The notes under the pieces were generated by a model. The model did no database searches. It saw only the letters and a list, made by a program, of their open reading frames with translations, and was not told where the DNA came from. From assembly GCA_026314275.1 (NCBI GenBank), contig CP111109.1, forward strand, positions 434,001 through 498,000: a stretch of 64,000 nucleotides of DNA. Direction: 5' to 3'. This document shows positions 1 to 7,514 of this stretch, in pieces. Source of the stretch: JAGOEY01 sp017997515. GTDB lineage: Bacteria; Pseudomonadota; Gammaproteobacteria; Burkholderiales; Burkholderiaceae_C. A program made the translations under genes and the position numbers. How positions within the stretch are numbered: the stretch's first letter is position 1; each line of letters begins with the position of its first letter.

Positions 1-1
1 C

Positions 2-1255
2 GGGGGTGTGTGGATCGCCATGACACTGGCCATCGTCGGCTGGGTCGGTCAGGCCTTTTTCACCAACACCCGGCCGGGCATGAACCTGTTTTCGGCCTTC
101 TGGGAATCGAACGCTTCGTGGGAGCTGGCGGCGCTGCCGCTGTTCATCTGGATGGGTGAAATCCTGTTCCGCACCAAACTCAGCGAAGAGATGTTTGAAG
201 GTCTGCGCCCGTGGCTCAACCGCGTGCCGGGGCGGCTGATGCACACCACCATCATTGGCTGTGGTGTGTTTGGCTCGGTGTCGGGCTCATCCGCGGCCAC
301 CTGCGCCACCATCGCCAAGGTGGCGCTGCCCGAGCTGAAGCGCCGGGGGTACAACGAGAACCTGGCCATTGGTGCGCTGGCGTCTGCGGGCACGCTGGGC
401 ATTCTGATTCCGCCATCGATCACCATGGTGGTGTATGCGGTGGCGGCGGACGCGTCGATCATCCGTATCTTCCTCGCGGGTTTTCTGCCGGGCTTGCTGC
501 TGATGGTTTTGTTTTCGGGCTACATCGGCTGGTGGAGCCTGCGGCACCCGGACCAGGTGCCGCCCGCTGACCCGCCCACCACCTTCATGCAAAAGATACG
601 CCTGTCGGGCAACCTGATCCCGTGTGCGCTGCTGATCATCTTCATCATCTGGGTGCTGGTGGCGGGCTGGGCCACGGCCACCGAATGTGCGGCCTTTGGT
701 GTGCTGGGTTCGCTGGCGATTGCGGCCTGGGGCCGCTGCCTGACCTGGGAGAACTTCAGCCAGGGCCTGATGGGGGCCACCCGCACCAGCTGCATGATCA
801 TGTTTATCTTGGCGGGTGCGGCCTTTCTGACCAAAACCATGGCCTTCACCGGCATCCCGCGTGAGCTGGCCGAATGGGTGGACAGTATGCAGCTGTCGCC
901 CTATGCCCTCATCAGCGCGCTGGTGGTGATTTACCTGATTCTGGGCACCGCACTCGACGGCATCTCGATGATTGTGCTGACCAGCGCCGTGGTGCTGCCC
1001 ATGATCCAGAAGGCGGGTTTTGACCTGGTCTGGTTCGGCATCTTTGTGGTGCTGCTGGTGGAGATTGCCGAGGTCACGCCCCCGGTGGGCTTTAACCTCT
1101 TTGTGCTGCAGAACATAACCGGCAAGGACAGCAACCTGATCGCCCGCGCCGCCATTCCGTTCTTTATCTGTATGGTGGTGTGTATTGCACTGATCACCCT
1201 GTTCCCGCAGATCGTCACGATCCTGCCCGATCTGGTGATGGGCAAGGAGCGTTAA
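2..1255 (+). CDS. TRAP transporter large permease (DctM type), 5' end cut by window
   Basis: This is the large membrane subunit of a tripartite ATP-independent periplasmic (TRAP) transporter, which imports carboxylates or sugar acids with a sodium gradient through the inner membrane. The protein is hydrophobic throughout. Counting from the GTG at 8, it shows the family motifs GSVSGSSAAT at residues 89-98 and SAGTLGILIPPS at 126-137. The frame is open to the window edge, and family members usually carry about 10-30 more residues before this point, so the true start lies upstream and the GTG at 8 is probably internal. The matching small permease and binding protein would be expected just upstream. 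It converges with the Bug-type binding protein gene at 1277. The substrate cannot be read from the sequence. Confidence 0.93.
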   Translation, partial: GGVWIAMTLAIVGWVGQAFFTNTRPGMNLFSAFWESNASWELAALPLFIWMGEILFRTKLSEEMFEGLRPWLNRVPGRLMHTTIIGCGVFGSVSGSSAATCATIAKVALPELKRRGYNENLAIGALASAGTLGILIPPSITMVVYAVAADASIIRIFLAGFLPGLLLMVLFSGYIGWWSLRHPDQVPPADPPTTFMQKIRLSGNLIPCALLIIFIIWVLVAGWATATECAAFGVLGSLAIAAWGRCLTWENFSQGLMGATRTSCMIMFILAGAAFLTKTMAFTGIPRELAEWVDSMQLSPYALISALVVIYLILGTALDGISMIVLTSAVVLPMIQKAGFDLVWFGIFVVLLVEIAEVTPPVGFNLFVLQNITGKDSNLIARAAIPFFICMVVCIALITLFPQIVTILPDLVMGKER

Positions 1256-1276
1256 CGATCTGCACCAGTGGCGGGC

Positions 1277-2257
1277 TTACTCCGGCTGGATACCCGCCGC
1301 CTTGATGATTTTGCCCCAACGGTCCAGCTCCGCCAGCTGGAACTTGGCCAAGTCATCGGGCCCCATAAATGCCGCTTCCTGCCCGGTCTTTTCGATCACC
1401 TGGCGCACGGCTGGTGTGGCCAGCGCATCACGCATCAGCTCGTTCAGCCGCGCCACCACGGGTGCGGGTGTACCTGCGGGGGCGTAGAGCGCATTCCAGT
1501 AGCCGAACTCACAACCGGGTAGTGTCTCGTTGATGGCAGGCACCTCGGGGGCAAGTGGCGAACGCTTGGGGCTGCTCATGCCCAAAGCGCGCAGCTTGCC
1601 GGCCTTGACCTGGGGCAGACTGGTTGTCAGGTCCACGATCATCAGGTCGATCTGGCCACCCACCAGGTCCAGCACGGCGGGCGGGTTGGCCTTGTAGGGC
1701 ACGTAGTTGAACTTGGTGCCCGTGGCCTGCTGCAACAGCTCCGTTGCGATCTGCGCCGATGAACTGCCCGAGCCGTAGTTGAGTTTGCCGGGTGACGCCT
1801 TGGCCAGCGCCACCAGCTCGGCCACGTTGTTGGCCTTGACCTGCGGGTTCACCACCAGCGCCAGGTAACCACGGGCCAGCAGCGAGACCGGCGCGAAGTC
1901 CTTGATCGGGTCGTACGCAATCTTCTTCAGCAGATGCGGGTTGGCCGACTGCGTGGTGTTGGTCGTCATGAAGACGGTGTAGCCGTCCGGCTGGGCGCGC
2001 GCCACGTACTGCGCGGCAATACTGCCAAACGCACCGGCGCGGTTGTCCACGATCACCGACTGGCCCGTGGCCTTGGTCACTTCGGTGGCAATACTGCGGG
2101 CCAGCCCGTCGGTGGCGCTGCCGGGCGTGGAGCCGATCACGATGGTGATAGGTTTGGCCGGAAAGGTCTGGGCCAGCGCACCTGCACTGAACAACGTGGT
2201 GGCGGGGGCGAGCGCAGCGATGGCAGACAGTGCCAGCAGGGAACGGCGAAATTGCAT
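1277..2257 (-). CDS. Bug/TctC-family tripartite tricarboxylate transporter substrate-binding protein
   Basis: This is a periplasmic solute-binding protein of the Bug (TctC) family, which is greatly expanded in Bordetella, Cupriavidus and Comamonadaceae. The 326-residue product has a clear Sec signal peptide (basic start MQFRRS, a hydrophobic stretch, cleavage near ALAQ at about residue 30), then the family start FPAKPITIVIGSTPGSATD and the RAGAFGSIAAQYVARAQPDGYT region. No TctA or TctB permease gene lies beside it, so it may be an orphan receptor, which is common in this family. It lies 49 bp upstream of and in line with the aldolase gene at 2307-3224 on the same strand order (aldolase first), which suggests one transcript and a shared substrate. 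The ligand is unknown. Confidence 0.93.
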   Translation of the reverse strand: MQFRRSLLALSAIAALAPATTLFSAGALAQTFPAKPITIVIGSTPGSATDGLARSIATEVTKATGQSVIVDNRAGAFGSIAAQYVARAQPDGYTVFMTTNTTQSANPHLLKKIAYDPIKDFAPVSLLARGYLALVVNPQVKANNVAELVALAKASPGKLNYGSGSSSAQIATELLQQATGTKFNYVPYKANPPAVLDLVGGQIDLMIVDLTTSLPQVKAGKLRALGMSSPKRSPLAPEVPAINETLPGCEFGYWNALYAPAGTPAPVVARLNELMRDALATPAVRQVIEKTGQEAAFMGPDDLAKFQLAELDRWGKIIKAAGIQPE

Positions 2258-2306
2258 GTTTGTCTTCCTGGTTATGGTTGTGTAAAAAATCAGCGCAAAA
2301 AAGGGG

Positions 2307-3224
2307 TCAGCGCAGCAGGTTCCAGCCCGCCATCAAGGCGCTCAGCTCCTGGTGTTGCGGCGCGGTCAGCGGCCAGGCGGACGGCGGGCGTGTGGCACCA
2401 CAGGGGTTGCCCATCAGCTGCAGTGCTGTCTTGACCACGGTGACGTTGGTGCCGTTGTTCTCCTGGGCGCGTAATTCCTCGAAGGGCAACATCTCGCCAA
2501 TCAGGCGCATGGCCAGCGGGTGGTCAGCGGCTTCGAGTGCGTTGTAGATCGCCACCGACCGCTCGGGCATCACATTGATCAGCCCCGACGTGAAACCACG
2601 TGCACCCACCGCGTAGAACGGTGGTGCCCACACCTCGGCCAGTCCACCGACCCAGGCGAGCTGGCGGTCTTCCACACGGCGCATGGCCTGGGCCAACACC
2701 AGCGGTGTGGCGGATGCCCACTTGATCCCCATCACTTCAGGAATGCGGCACAGCGCCTCGATGGCGGCCAGGCCAATGTTTTCGTTGCGCAGGTACAGCA
2801 CCACCGGCAGACCACCACCGGCCTCGGCGATACGCTGCACATAGGCCACCACACCCCGTGGTGACACAAACGGGTCTGGCGGCTGGTGCACCATCAGCGC
2901 ATCGGCACCAGCGTCGCGCGAGACACGGGCGAGTTGGCAGGCCTCCCCCACGCTGCGGCCCACACCGGCCAGCAGCGGCACCCGGCCCGCCACACATTCT
3001 GCGGCGATGTGCACCGCCCGCTCGGCCTCGTGGGCCTCCAGGCCATAAAACTCGCTGGTGTTGCCATTGGCCACCAGCACATGGACACCGGCGTTCACCG
3101 CGCGATCCACCACCGGGCGCAGCGGCGCGGCGGTGACCGCATCGTTGGCGTCAAAAGGTGTGACCAAAATGCCCGAGATACCGTCGAGCTTGCTGCGCAA
3201 CGCCGACCCTTGGAATGAACTCAC
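2307..3224 (-). CDS. dihydrodipicolinate synthase / N-acetylneuraminate lyase family protein
   Basis: This is a class I aldolase-type (beta/alpha)8 barrel of the DapA/NanA family, 305 residues. A GTG start at 3224 is chosen because it has AGGAG seven bases upstream and gives the normal family length; the frame stays open far upstream, over the LysR gene, without homology. The Schiff-base lysine is K168 in GIKWASAT, the family tyrosine is Y144 in VVLYLRNE, and the substrate-carboxylate loop is GNTSEF at 54-59. Members of this type cleave or dehydrate 2-keto-3-deoxy sugar acids rather than make dihydrodipicolinate. The neighbouring transporter and LysR genes fit a catabolic role. The exact reaction cannot be decided from sequence alone. 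Confidence 0.88.
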   Translation of the reverse strand: MSSFQGSALRSKLDGISGILVTPFDANDAVTAAPLRPVVDRAVNAGVHVLVANGNTSEFYGLEAHEAERAVHIAAECVAGRVPLLAGVGRSVGEACQLARVSRDAGADALMVHQPPDPFVSPRGVVAYVQRIAEAGGGLPVVLYLRNENIGLAAIEALCRIPEVMGIKWASATPLVLAQAMRRVEDRQLAWVGGLAEVWAPPFYAVGARGFTSGLINVMPERSVAIYNALEAADHPLAMRLIGEMLPFEELRAQENNGTNVTVVKTALQLMGNPCGATRPPSAWPLTAPQHQELSALMAGWNLLR

Positions 3225-3250
3225 AATGCTGCTCCTGAATAAATGAATAG

Positions 3251-3327
3251 GACTTACGCAAAACATGCTTGACCGATCCGCCGTGTCCTGTGCGAACCTC
3301 CACGCTGCATCTTTGTTTGCGTAAGTC
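3251..3327. repeat. 12-bp inverted repeat flanking a 53-bp core in a divergent promoter region
   Basis: GACTTACGCAAA at 3251-3262 is matched exactly by its reverse complement TTTGCGTAAGTC at 3316-3327. The pair lies in the 201-bp gap between the divergently transcribed aldolase and LysR genes. It could be a small transposon relic (MITE) with terminal inverted repeats, or a bipartite regulator-binding site. No convincing target-site duplication was seen. Confidence 0.55.
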
Positions 3328-3425
3328 GTGAGTGAAACAATAAAAACGTGTTGAGGGGCACTGTAAAAAGCCGCAGGGGTGGTGTCCAATCCAAACAGGC
3401 GATGCCGCCATTCAAAAAATAGATC

Positions 3426-4349
3426 GTGTTCCAGCTCTCCCAACTCCGCTGCTTTGTGGCCGTCGCGACCGAACTCCATTTCGGCCGCGCCGCCGTGCTG
3501 GTCAACATGACGCAGCCGCCGCTTACGCGCCAGATCCAGCTGCTGGAACATGAGGTGGGTGTGCAGCTGCTGGAGCGTGCGGGCGGCACGGTGCGCCTGA
3601 CACCCGCAGGGGCCACCTTCTTGCGCGAGGCGGAAGACATCCTGCGCCGCGCCCAGGCCGCCACACTGGCAGCACGCCGTGCCGTGCGGGCCGATGCAGG
3701 CAGCGTGACGCTCGGCTTTATCGCCGCGTCCAGCTTCGCCATCCTGCCCCGGGTGCTGGGTGCCATCCGTGCCAGCCTGCCCGACGTGCACGTGGTGCTG
3801 CGCGAGATGCAGACTGTGGACCAGCTGGAAGCCCTGGCCGGTGACCGCATCGACCTGGGCATCGTGCGGCCCTTTGCGCCGCGCAGTTTTGCCGCGTCCA
3901 CCCTGCTGCTGCAGGAGCCGCTGGTGCTGGCCGTGCCGGTGGGACATGCGCTGGCCCAGGACGCTGACGCCGTGCCGCTCACCGTATTGCAAGGCCAGCC
4001 CTTCATCGAGTTCTGTCCGTCGGAGACACGTTACATCTACGAGCTGATTGCGGGCCGTTTGCGCGCCGAAGGTGTGGTGCCCGAAACCATGCTCACCCTG
4101 AGCCACACCCATTCGATCCTGGCGCTGGTGGACGCGGGCTGGGGGCTGGCGCTGGTGCCGCAATCGGCCATACGCCTGGGGTATGCCAACGTCGTCTTTC
4201 GGCCGCTGCGCGACCCAGCGGGTTTACATGCAGAGTTGCACCTCGTCTGGCGCAGGGAGAGTCGGCACATCGTGGCGAACACGGTGCGCGAGGTGGTGAT
4301 GGAGGCTTTTGCCGCAGCGCTCCCGCCGCCAACCCGTACGCCCGATTAA
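3426..4349 (+). CDS. LysR-family transcriptional regulator, divergent from aldolase gene
   Basis: This is a 307-residue LysR-type regulator. The N-terminal winged helix-turn-helix (about residues 3-62) carries the family pattern LRCFVAVATELHFGRAA and the recognition-helix region MTQPPLTRQIQLLE. The rest is the effector-binding domain. It starts at GTG 3426, giving the standard N-terminus. It is transcribed away from the aldolase and Bug-receptor genes, and in LysR systems this arrangement usually means the regulator controls the divergent operon and itself from the shared gap. The N-terminal region resembles regulators of aromatic and organic-acid catabolism, but the inducer is unknown. crcB follows 31 bases downstream. 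Confidence 0.93.
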   Translation: MFQLSQLRCFVAVATELHFGRAAVLVNMTQPPLTRQIQLLEHEVGVQLLERAGGTVRLTPAGATFLREAEDILRRAQAATLAARRAVRADAGSVTLGFIAASSFAILPRVLGAIRASLPDVHVVLREMQTVDQLEALAGDRIDLGIVRPFAPRSFAASTLLLQEPLVLAVPVGHALAQDADAVPLTVLQGQPFIEFCPSETRYIYELIAGRLRAEGVVPETMLTLSHTHSILALVDAGWGLALVPQSAIRLGYANVVFRPLRDPAGLHAELHLVWRRESRHIVANTVREVVMEAFAAALPPPTRTPD

Positions 4350-4380
4350 GATCTTTCACACATTCCAACCGCGCCACCCC

Positions 4381-4776
4381 ATGTACCCATTGCTGCCCGT
4401 TGTCGCCATCTCCGTCGGAGCCAGTGTGGGTGCCCTCGCCCGCTGGGGGCTGGCGCTGTGGCTGAACCCGCTGGCCAGCATGCCGCTGGGCACCCTGGCG
4501 GCCAACCTGGTGGGCGGTTATTTGATCGGCATTTGTATGGCCGTGTTCCAGGCCCTGCCCCAGCTGGACCCGGTGTGGCGGCTGGCTATCGTCACTGGCT
4601 TTCTGGGTGGCCTCACCACCTTCTCCAGCTTCTCAGCCGAAGTGGTCAGCCTGCTGCAACAAACGCGTTATCTGCTGGCCTTTGGCACGGCGCTGCTGCA
4701 TGTGGCGGGCTCGCTGCTGCTGACGATTGCGGGTTACCACACGGCCACACTGCTGTGGCCCACTCCGTTGCGCTAA
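4381..4776 (+). CDS. crcB: fluoride efflux transporter CrcB (Fluc)
   Basis: This is a small dual-topology fluoride channel/exporter of the inner membrane, 131 residues with four membrane segments, working as an antiparallel dimer. Motifs seen are GASVGALARW at 13-22, the pore Asn at 42 in LAANLVGG, and GGLTTFSSFS at 76-85 that forms the phenylalanine track. The ATG at 4381 is chosen because it gives the usual start; longer in-frame starts overlap the LysR gene end. No fluoride riboswitch could be seen in the short gap before it, so it is probably transcribed from the LysR promoter or from one inside that gene. Confidence 0.93.
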   Translation: MYPLLPVVAISVGASVGALARWGLALWLNPLASMPLGTLAANLVGGYLIGICMAVFQALPQLDPVWRLAIVTGFLGGLTTFSSFSAEVVSLLQQTRYLLAFGTALLHVAGSLLLTIAGYHTATLLWPTPLR

Positions 4777-4803
4777 AGCGGCATAAATAATGAGAAAAAG
4801 TGC

Positions 4804-4851
4804 CTCTGGCGCACAGTGGTCATGCGCGTACAGCTATTATTAATATAGCAA
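4804..4851 (+). repeat. type-A short interspersed repeat copy 1
   Basis: This lies in the gap between the convergent crcB and moaE genes. It has the type-A plan: CTCTGGCGC, a short spacer, a GCGC-containing stretch, then CAGCTATTATTAATATAGC. The family core elsewhere in the window reads CTAGCGC-spacer-GCGCAAGCAGCTAT followed by an A/T stretch and TAGC. Confidence 0.6.
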
Positions 4852-4858
4852 AAAGCCT

Positions 4859-5335
4859 TCAGGCATTGGGCAACTGGAGGCCCCAGCGCGCCAGCGCAGC
4901 GTCATCCGCCACCCGTGCATCCACCCAGCGCGCGCCCTCTGGCGTTTGCTCTTTCTTCCAGAACGGGGCCTGGGTCTTGAGGTAGTCCATCAGGAACTCG
5001 CAGGCCTGGAAACTCTGGCCCCGGTGGGCAGACACCACGGCCACCATCATGATCTGGTCCAGCGGCTGCAGCAGGCCCACGCGGTGCACCACCCGTGCGC
5101 CGAGGATGTCGAAGCGCTGGTGGGCAGCGTCAATCATCGTCTCGATGGATTTCTCTGTCATGCCGGGGTAGTGCTCCAGCTCCATGCTGGCTACGGCGTC
5201 ACCCTCGTTGCGGTCGCGCACGGTGCCAACAAAGCTGCAGACGGCACCAACTGCCGCGTTGCCGGCGCGCAGGGCGGCCATTTCGGTGGACAGATCGAAG
5301 TCCTGGGTCTGGATGAAAACACGCGGCAAGGCCAT
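4859..5335 (-). CDS. moaE: molybdopterin synthase catalytic subunit MoaE
   Basis: This is the large subunit of molybdopterin synthase, which with thiocarboxylated MoaD converts cyclic pyranopterin monophosphate into molybdopterin in the cytosol. It has 158 residues, the usual family length. Motifs: FVGTVR at 35-40, LEHYPGM at 53-59, VSAHRGQSF at 101-109 and MDYLKTQAPFWKKE at about 116-129, with the catalytic lysines at K120 and K127. It is the last gene of mobB-moeA-moaD-moaE on the minus strand, three bases after the moaD stop, so the two subunits are made from one message. Confidence 0.97.
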   Translation of the reverse strand: MALPRVFIQTQDFDLSTEMAALRAGNAAVGAVCSFVGTVRDRNEGDAVASMELEHYPGMTEKSIETMIDAAHQRFDILGARVVHRVGLLQPLDQIMMVAVVSAHRGQSFQACEFLMDYLKTQAPFWKKEQTPEGARWVDARVADDAALARWGLQLPNA

Positions 5336-5338
5336 GGT

Positions 5339-5593
5339 TCAGCCCCCTGTCACTGGCGGGAAAAACGCCACTTCCGCGCCGTCCTGCAGCACCACCTGCT
5401 CGTCGCCCAGCGTCTGGTTGACGGCAGCGCGTACGGGGCGGGTGCGGGCCAACACTTCGGCATGGGCACCGCCGCGCGCCACCAGTGCGTCGCGCAGCTC
5501 TGCCACGGTGCGGGCGGGTGTGTCCAACCGTTCGCTGCCCTGCCCAATGGCTTCACGGATGGAGGCGAAGTATTTGATGGTGATGGTGGGCAT
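5339..5593 (-). CDS. moaD: molybdopterin synthase sulfur carrier subunit MoaD
   Basis: This is a ubiquitin-fold sulfur carrier of 84 residues. Its C-terminal glycine is adenylated and thiocarboxylated by the MoeB-type activating enzyme and delivers sulfur to cyclic pyranopterin monophosphate in the MoaE complex. The diagnostic tail FFPPVTGG ends in the required Gly-Gly. It starts with MPTITIKYFASIREA, typical of the family. It sits 10 bp after moeA and directly before moaE. No gene for the activating enzyme lies in the window. Confidence 0.96.
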   Translation of the reverse strand: MPTITIKYFASIREAIGQGSERLDTPARTVAELRDALVARGGAHAEVLARTRPVRAAVNQTLGDEQVVLQDGAEVAFFPPVTGG

Positions 5594-5603
5594 AGGTGGC
5601 TGC

Positions 5604-6869
5604 TCAGTTCAGCAGTTCGGAAAACGGGATGAATTTCACGGTGTCGCCGTGGTTAATGGTCTGGCCCGGCGGGTTGTCCACCAGGCCGTCGCCCCACACG
5701 GTGGAGGTGAGCACACCCGAGCTTTGGTTGGCGAACAGCTCCACGCCACCCGCAGTGTTGCGCCGCACCCGCAGGAATTCACGGCGTTTATCGCCCTTGG
5801 CCCAGGTGAAATGAGCGGGAATAGCTATTGATTTGGTAGCAATTTCCAACTCCGCCGCAGGCACACCTTGCAGGCGCAGCAGGAAGGGGCGCACCAGCAG
5901 CATGAAGGTGACCAGGCTGGACACGGGGTTGCCTGGCAGCCCCAGGAAGTGCGTTGTGTGCTCCGAGCCCGTCGCGTGCGCCGCACCCACCCGCCCATAA
6001 GCGCAGGGTTTGCCGGGTTTGATGGCGATCTGCCAAAGGTCCAGGGTGCCCAACGCCTCGACGGCGGGTTTGATGTGGTCTTCTTCCCCCACCGACACAC
6101 CACCGCTGGTGAGAATCAGATCGTGCTGTTCTGATGCTTTTTGCAGCGCGGCGATGGTGGCGTCGCGCCGATCGGGCACGATGCCGAAGTCGCTCACCTC
6201 GCAGCCCAGGCGCAGCAGCAGCGCACGCAGCACAAAACGGTTGGAGTTGTAGATGGCACCGGGGCGCATGTCCTGCGGTGCCACGTCGCCGGGCATCACC
6301 AACTCATCCCCGGTGGAGAACAGCGCCACCCGTGGGCGGCACGCGACCTGCAGCTGGGCCAAACCCACGCTGGCGGCCAGGCCCAGCCCGGCAGGTGTCA
6401 GGCGGGTGCCTGCGGTCAGCACCACCGCGCCGTGGGTGATGTCTTCGCCGGCGCGGCGGATCCATTGGCCGGCGGGCGGCACCACGTTGATACGCACGGA
6501 ACCGTCTTCCAGCGCCTCGCAGTCTTCCTGCATCACGATGGCGTCTGCGCCCAGCGGCACGGGTGCGCCGGTAAAAATGCGGGCCGCCGTGCCGGGCTGC
6601 AGCGGCGCACCGGCATTACCCGCAGCGATACGCTGCGACACAGGCAACACCGCACCGACAAGCACATCGGCACAGCGCACCGCATAACCGTCCATGGAGC
6701 TGTTGTCTGCGGCGGGCACTTGCAGCGCGGACACCACGTCCTGTGCCAGCACCCGGCCATCGGCGTCAAAAGTGGACACCCATTCGGTGCCCAGCGCAGG
6801 CTGCGCGTGGCCCAGCAACGCGGCCATGGCCTCGTCCAGCGACTTCAGGGGAGCGCGTGCAGAAACCAT
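5604..6869 (-). CDS. moeA: molybdopterin molybdenumtransferase MoeA
   Basis: MoeA inserts molybdate into adenylylated molybdopterin to form Mo-cofactor. The 421-residue product has the family layout: an N-terminal domain with SMDGYAVR, a central MoCF-biosynthesis fold with TSGGVSVGEEDH and LPGNPVSS, and the C-terminal domain ending near NPPGQTINHGD. It lies between mobB (15 bp upstream) and moaD. A fragment of the type-A repeat (5816-5850) is translated inside it, in the stretch ELEIATKSIAIPAHF at the domain III/IV boundary, apparently tolerated as a surface linker. Confidence 0.96.
   Translation of the reverse strand: MVSARAPLKSLDEAMAALLGHAQPALGTEWVSTFDADGRVLAQDVVSALQVPAADNSSMDGYAVRCADVLVGAVLPVSQRIAAGNAGAPLQPGTAARIFTGAPVPLGADAIVMQEDCEALEDGSVRINVVPPAGQWIRRAGEDITHGAVVLTAGTRLTPAGLGLAASVGLAQLQVACRPRVALFSTGDELVMPGDVAPQDMRPGAIYNSNRFVLRALLLRLGCEVSDFGIVPDRRDATIAALQKASEQHDLILTSGGVSVGEEDHIKPAVEALGTLDLWQIAIKPGKPCAYGRVGAAHATGSEHTTHFLGLPGNPVSSLVTFMLLVRPFLLRLQGVPAAELEIATKSIAIPAHFTWAKGDKRREFLRVRRNTAGGVELFANQSSGVLTSTVWGDGLVDNPPGQTINHGDTVKFIPFSELLN
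5816..5850. repeat. type-A repeat fragment inside moeA
   Basis: The in-frame sequence GGAATAGCTATTGATTTGG continuing into TAGCAATTTCC matches the AGCTAT...TAGC end of the type-A repeat and is read as part of moeA. Confidence 0.45.
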
Positions 6870-6884
6870 GGTGAAACCCTCCGC

Positions 6885-7427
6885 TCAATGCATGTCAAAG
6901 GAATATGCGAACCGCTCACCGTTCTGCACCAGCCATTCCGCCACAGCATCGGGGCTGTCGAGGTCGAGCACCGGGCGCAGCGTGGCCTCGGGCAGTTGCA
7001 GCGGGGCATTGGTGGCAATAGCGACGATGAAGTCATCGTCGGGGTAGAGCGCGGGTTTGGCCACATAGTCGGCGGCGGGGCCGCGCCAGACCTCGATCTT
7101 GAGCAGGTCGCTGTCTTTGAAACCCTCGACCAGCACCCAGTCCACACCCTCGTACAACTCGGCCAGCATCTGGTGCACCGTCATGGTCACGGGCTGCTCA
7201 AATTCACGCATCAGCGCCAGCCGCCGGTCGGATGCCACCACCACCTCAAACGCACCCGCCTCGCGGTGGCGCCAGGTGTCTTTGCCGGTGTGGTCGATGT
7301 CGAACTTGTGGTGCGCGTGTTTGACCACCGACACCCGCAGGCCACGCAGGCGCAGCGCGGGGATCAGCTGCTCGACCAGGGTGGTTTTGCCCGAGCCCGA
7401 AAAGCCCGCGAAACCGACAACTTTCAT
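6885..7427 (-). CDS. mobB: molybdopterin-guanine dinucleotide biosynthesis protein MobB
   Basis: This is a P-loop GTP-binding accessory protein for MGD-cofactor assembly, working with MobA. It has 180 residues; the Walker A motif GFSGSGKT is at residues 8-15, right after the first beta strand. The conserved stretch KHAHHKFDIDHTGKDTWRHR follows and is diagnostic of MobB. It is the first gene of mobB-moeA-moaD-moaE. mobA itself is not in the window. The gap to thrC upstream holds a type-A repeat; no clear promoter was resolved there. Confidence 0.95.
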   Translation of the reverse strand: MKVVGFAGFSGSGKTTLVEQLIPALRLRGLRVSVVKHAHHKFDIDHTGKDTWRHREAGAFEVVVASDRRLALMREFEQPVTMTVHQMLAELYEGVDWVLVEGFKDSDLLKIEVWRGPAADYVAKPALYPDDDFIVAIATNAPLQLPEATLRPVLDLDSPDAVAEWLVQNGERFAYSFDMH

Positions 7428-7458
7428 GCAATAGCCCTGTAGATGCCTGGCTGGCGAT

Positions 7459-7514
7459 TACTATTCATTTGATAGCTACTTGCGCACGTATTTATTGCGC
7501 TAGAGGCATATTTC
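7459..7514 (-). repeat. type-A short interspersed repeat copy 3
   Basis: This fills the gap between thrC and mobB. It reads ATTTGATAGCTACTTGCGC, a spacer, then GCGCTAGAGGC, a full inverted-orientation copy of the type-A core. It ends at the thrC stop. Confidence 0.7.

Noticed and set aside
3225..4163. N-terminal extension of the aldolase frame across the LysR gene
   Set aside because: The frame is open but the extra 313 residues have no aldolase homology, and a GTG with a good ribosome-binding site lies at 3224.
4350..4380. Fluoride riboswitch before crcB
   Set aside because: The gap is only 31 bases and shows no riboswitch core.
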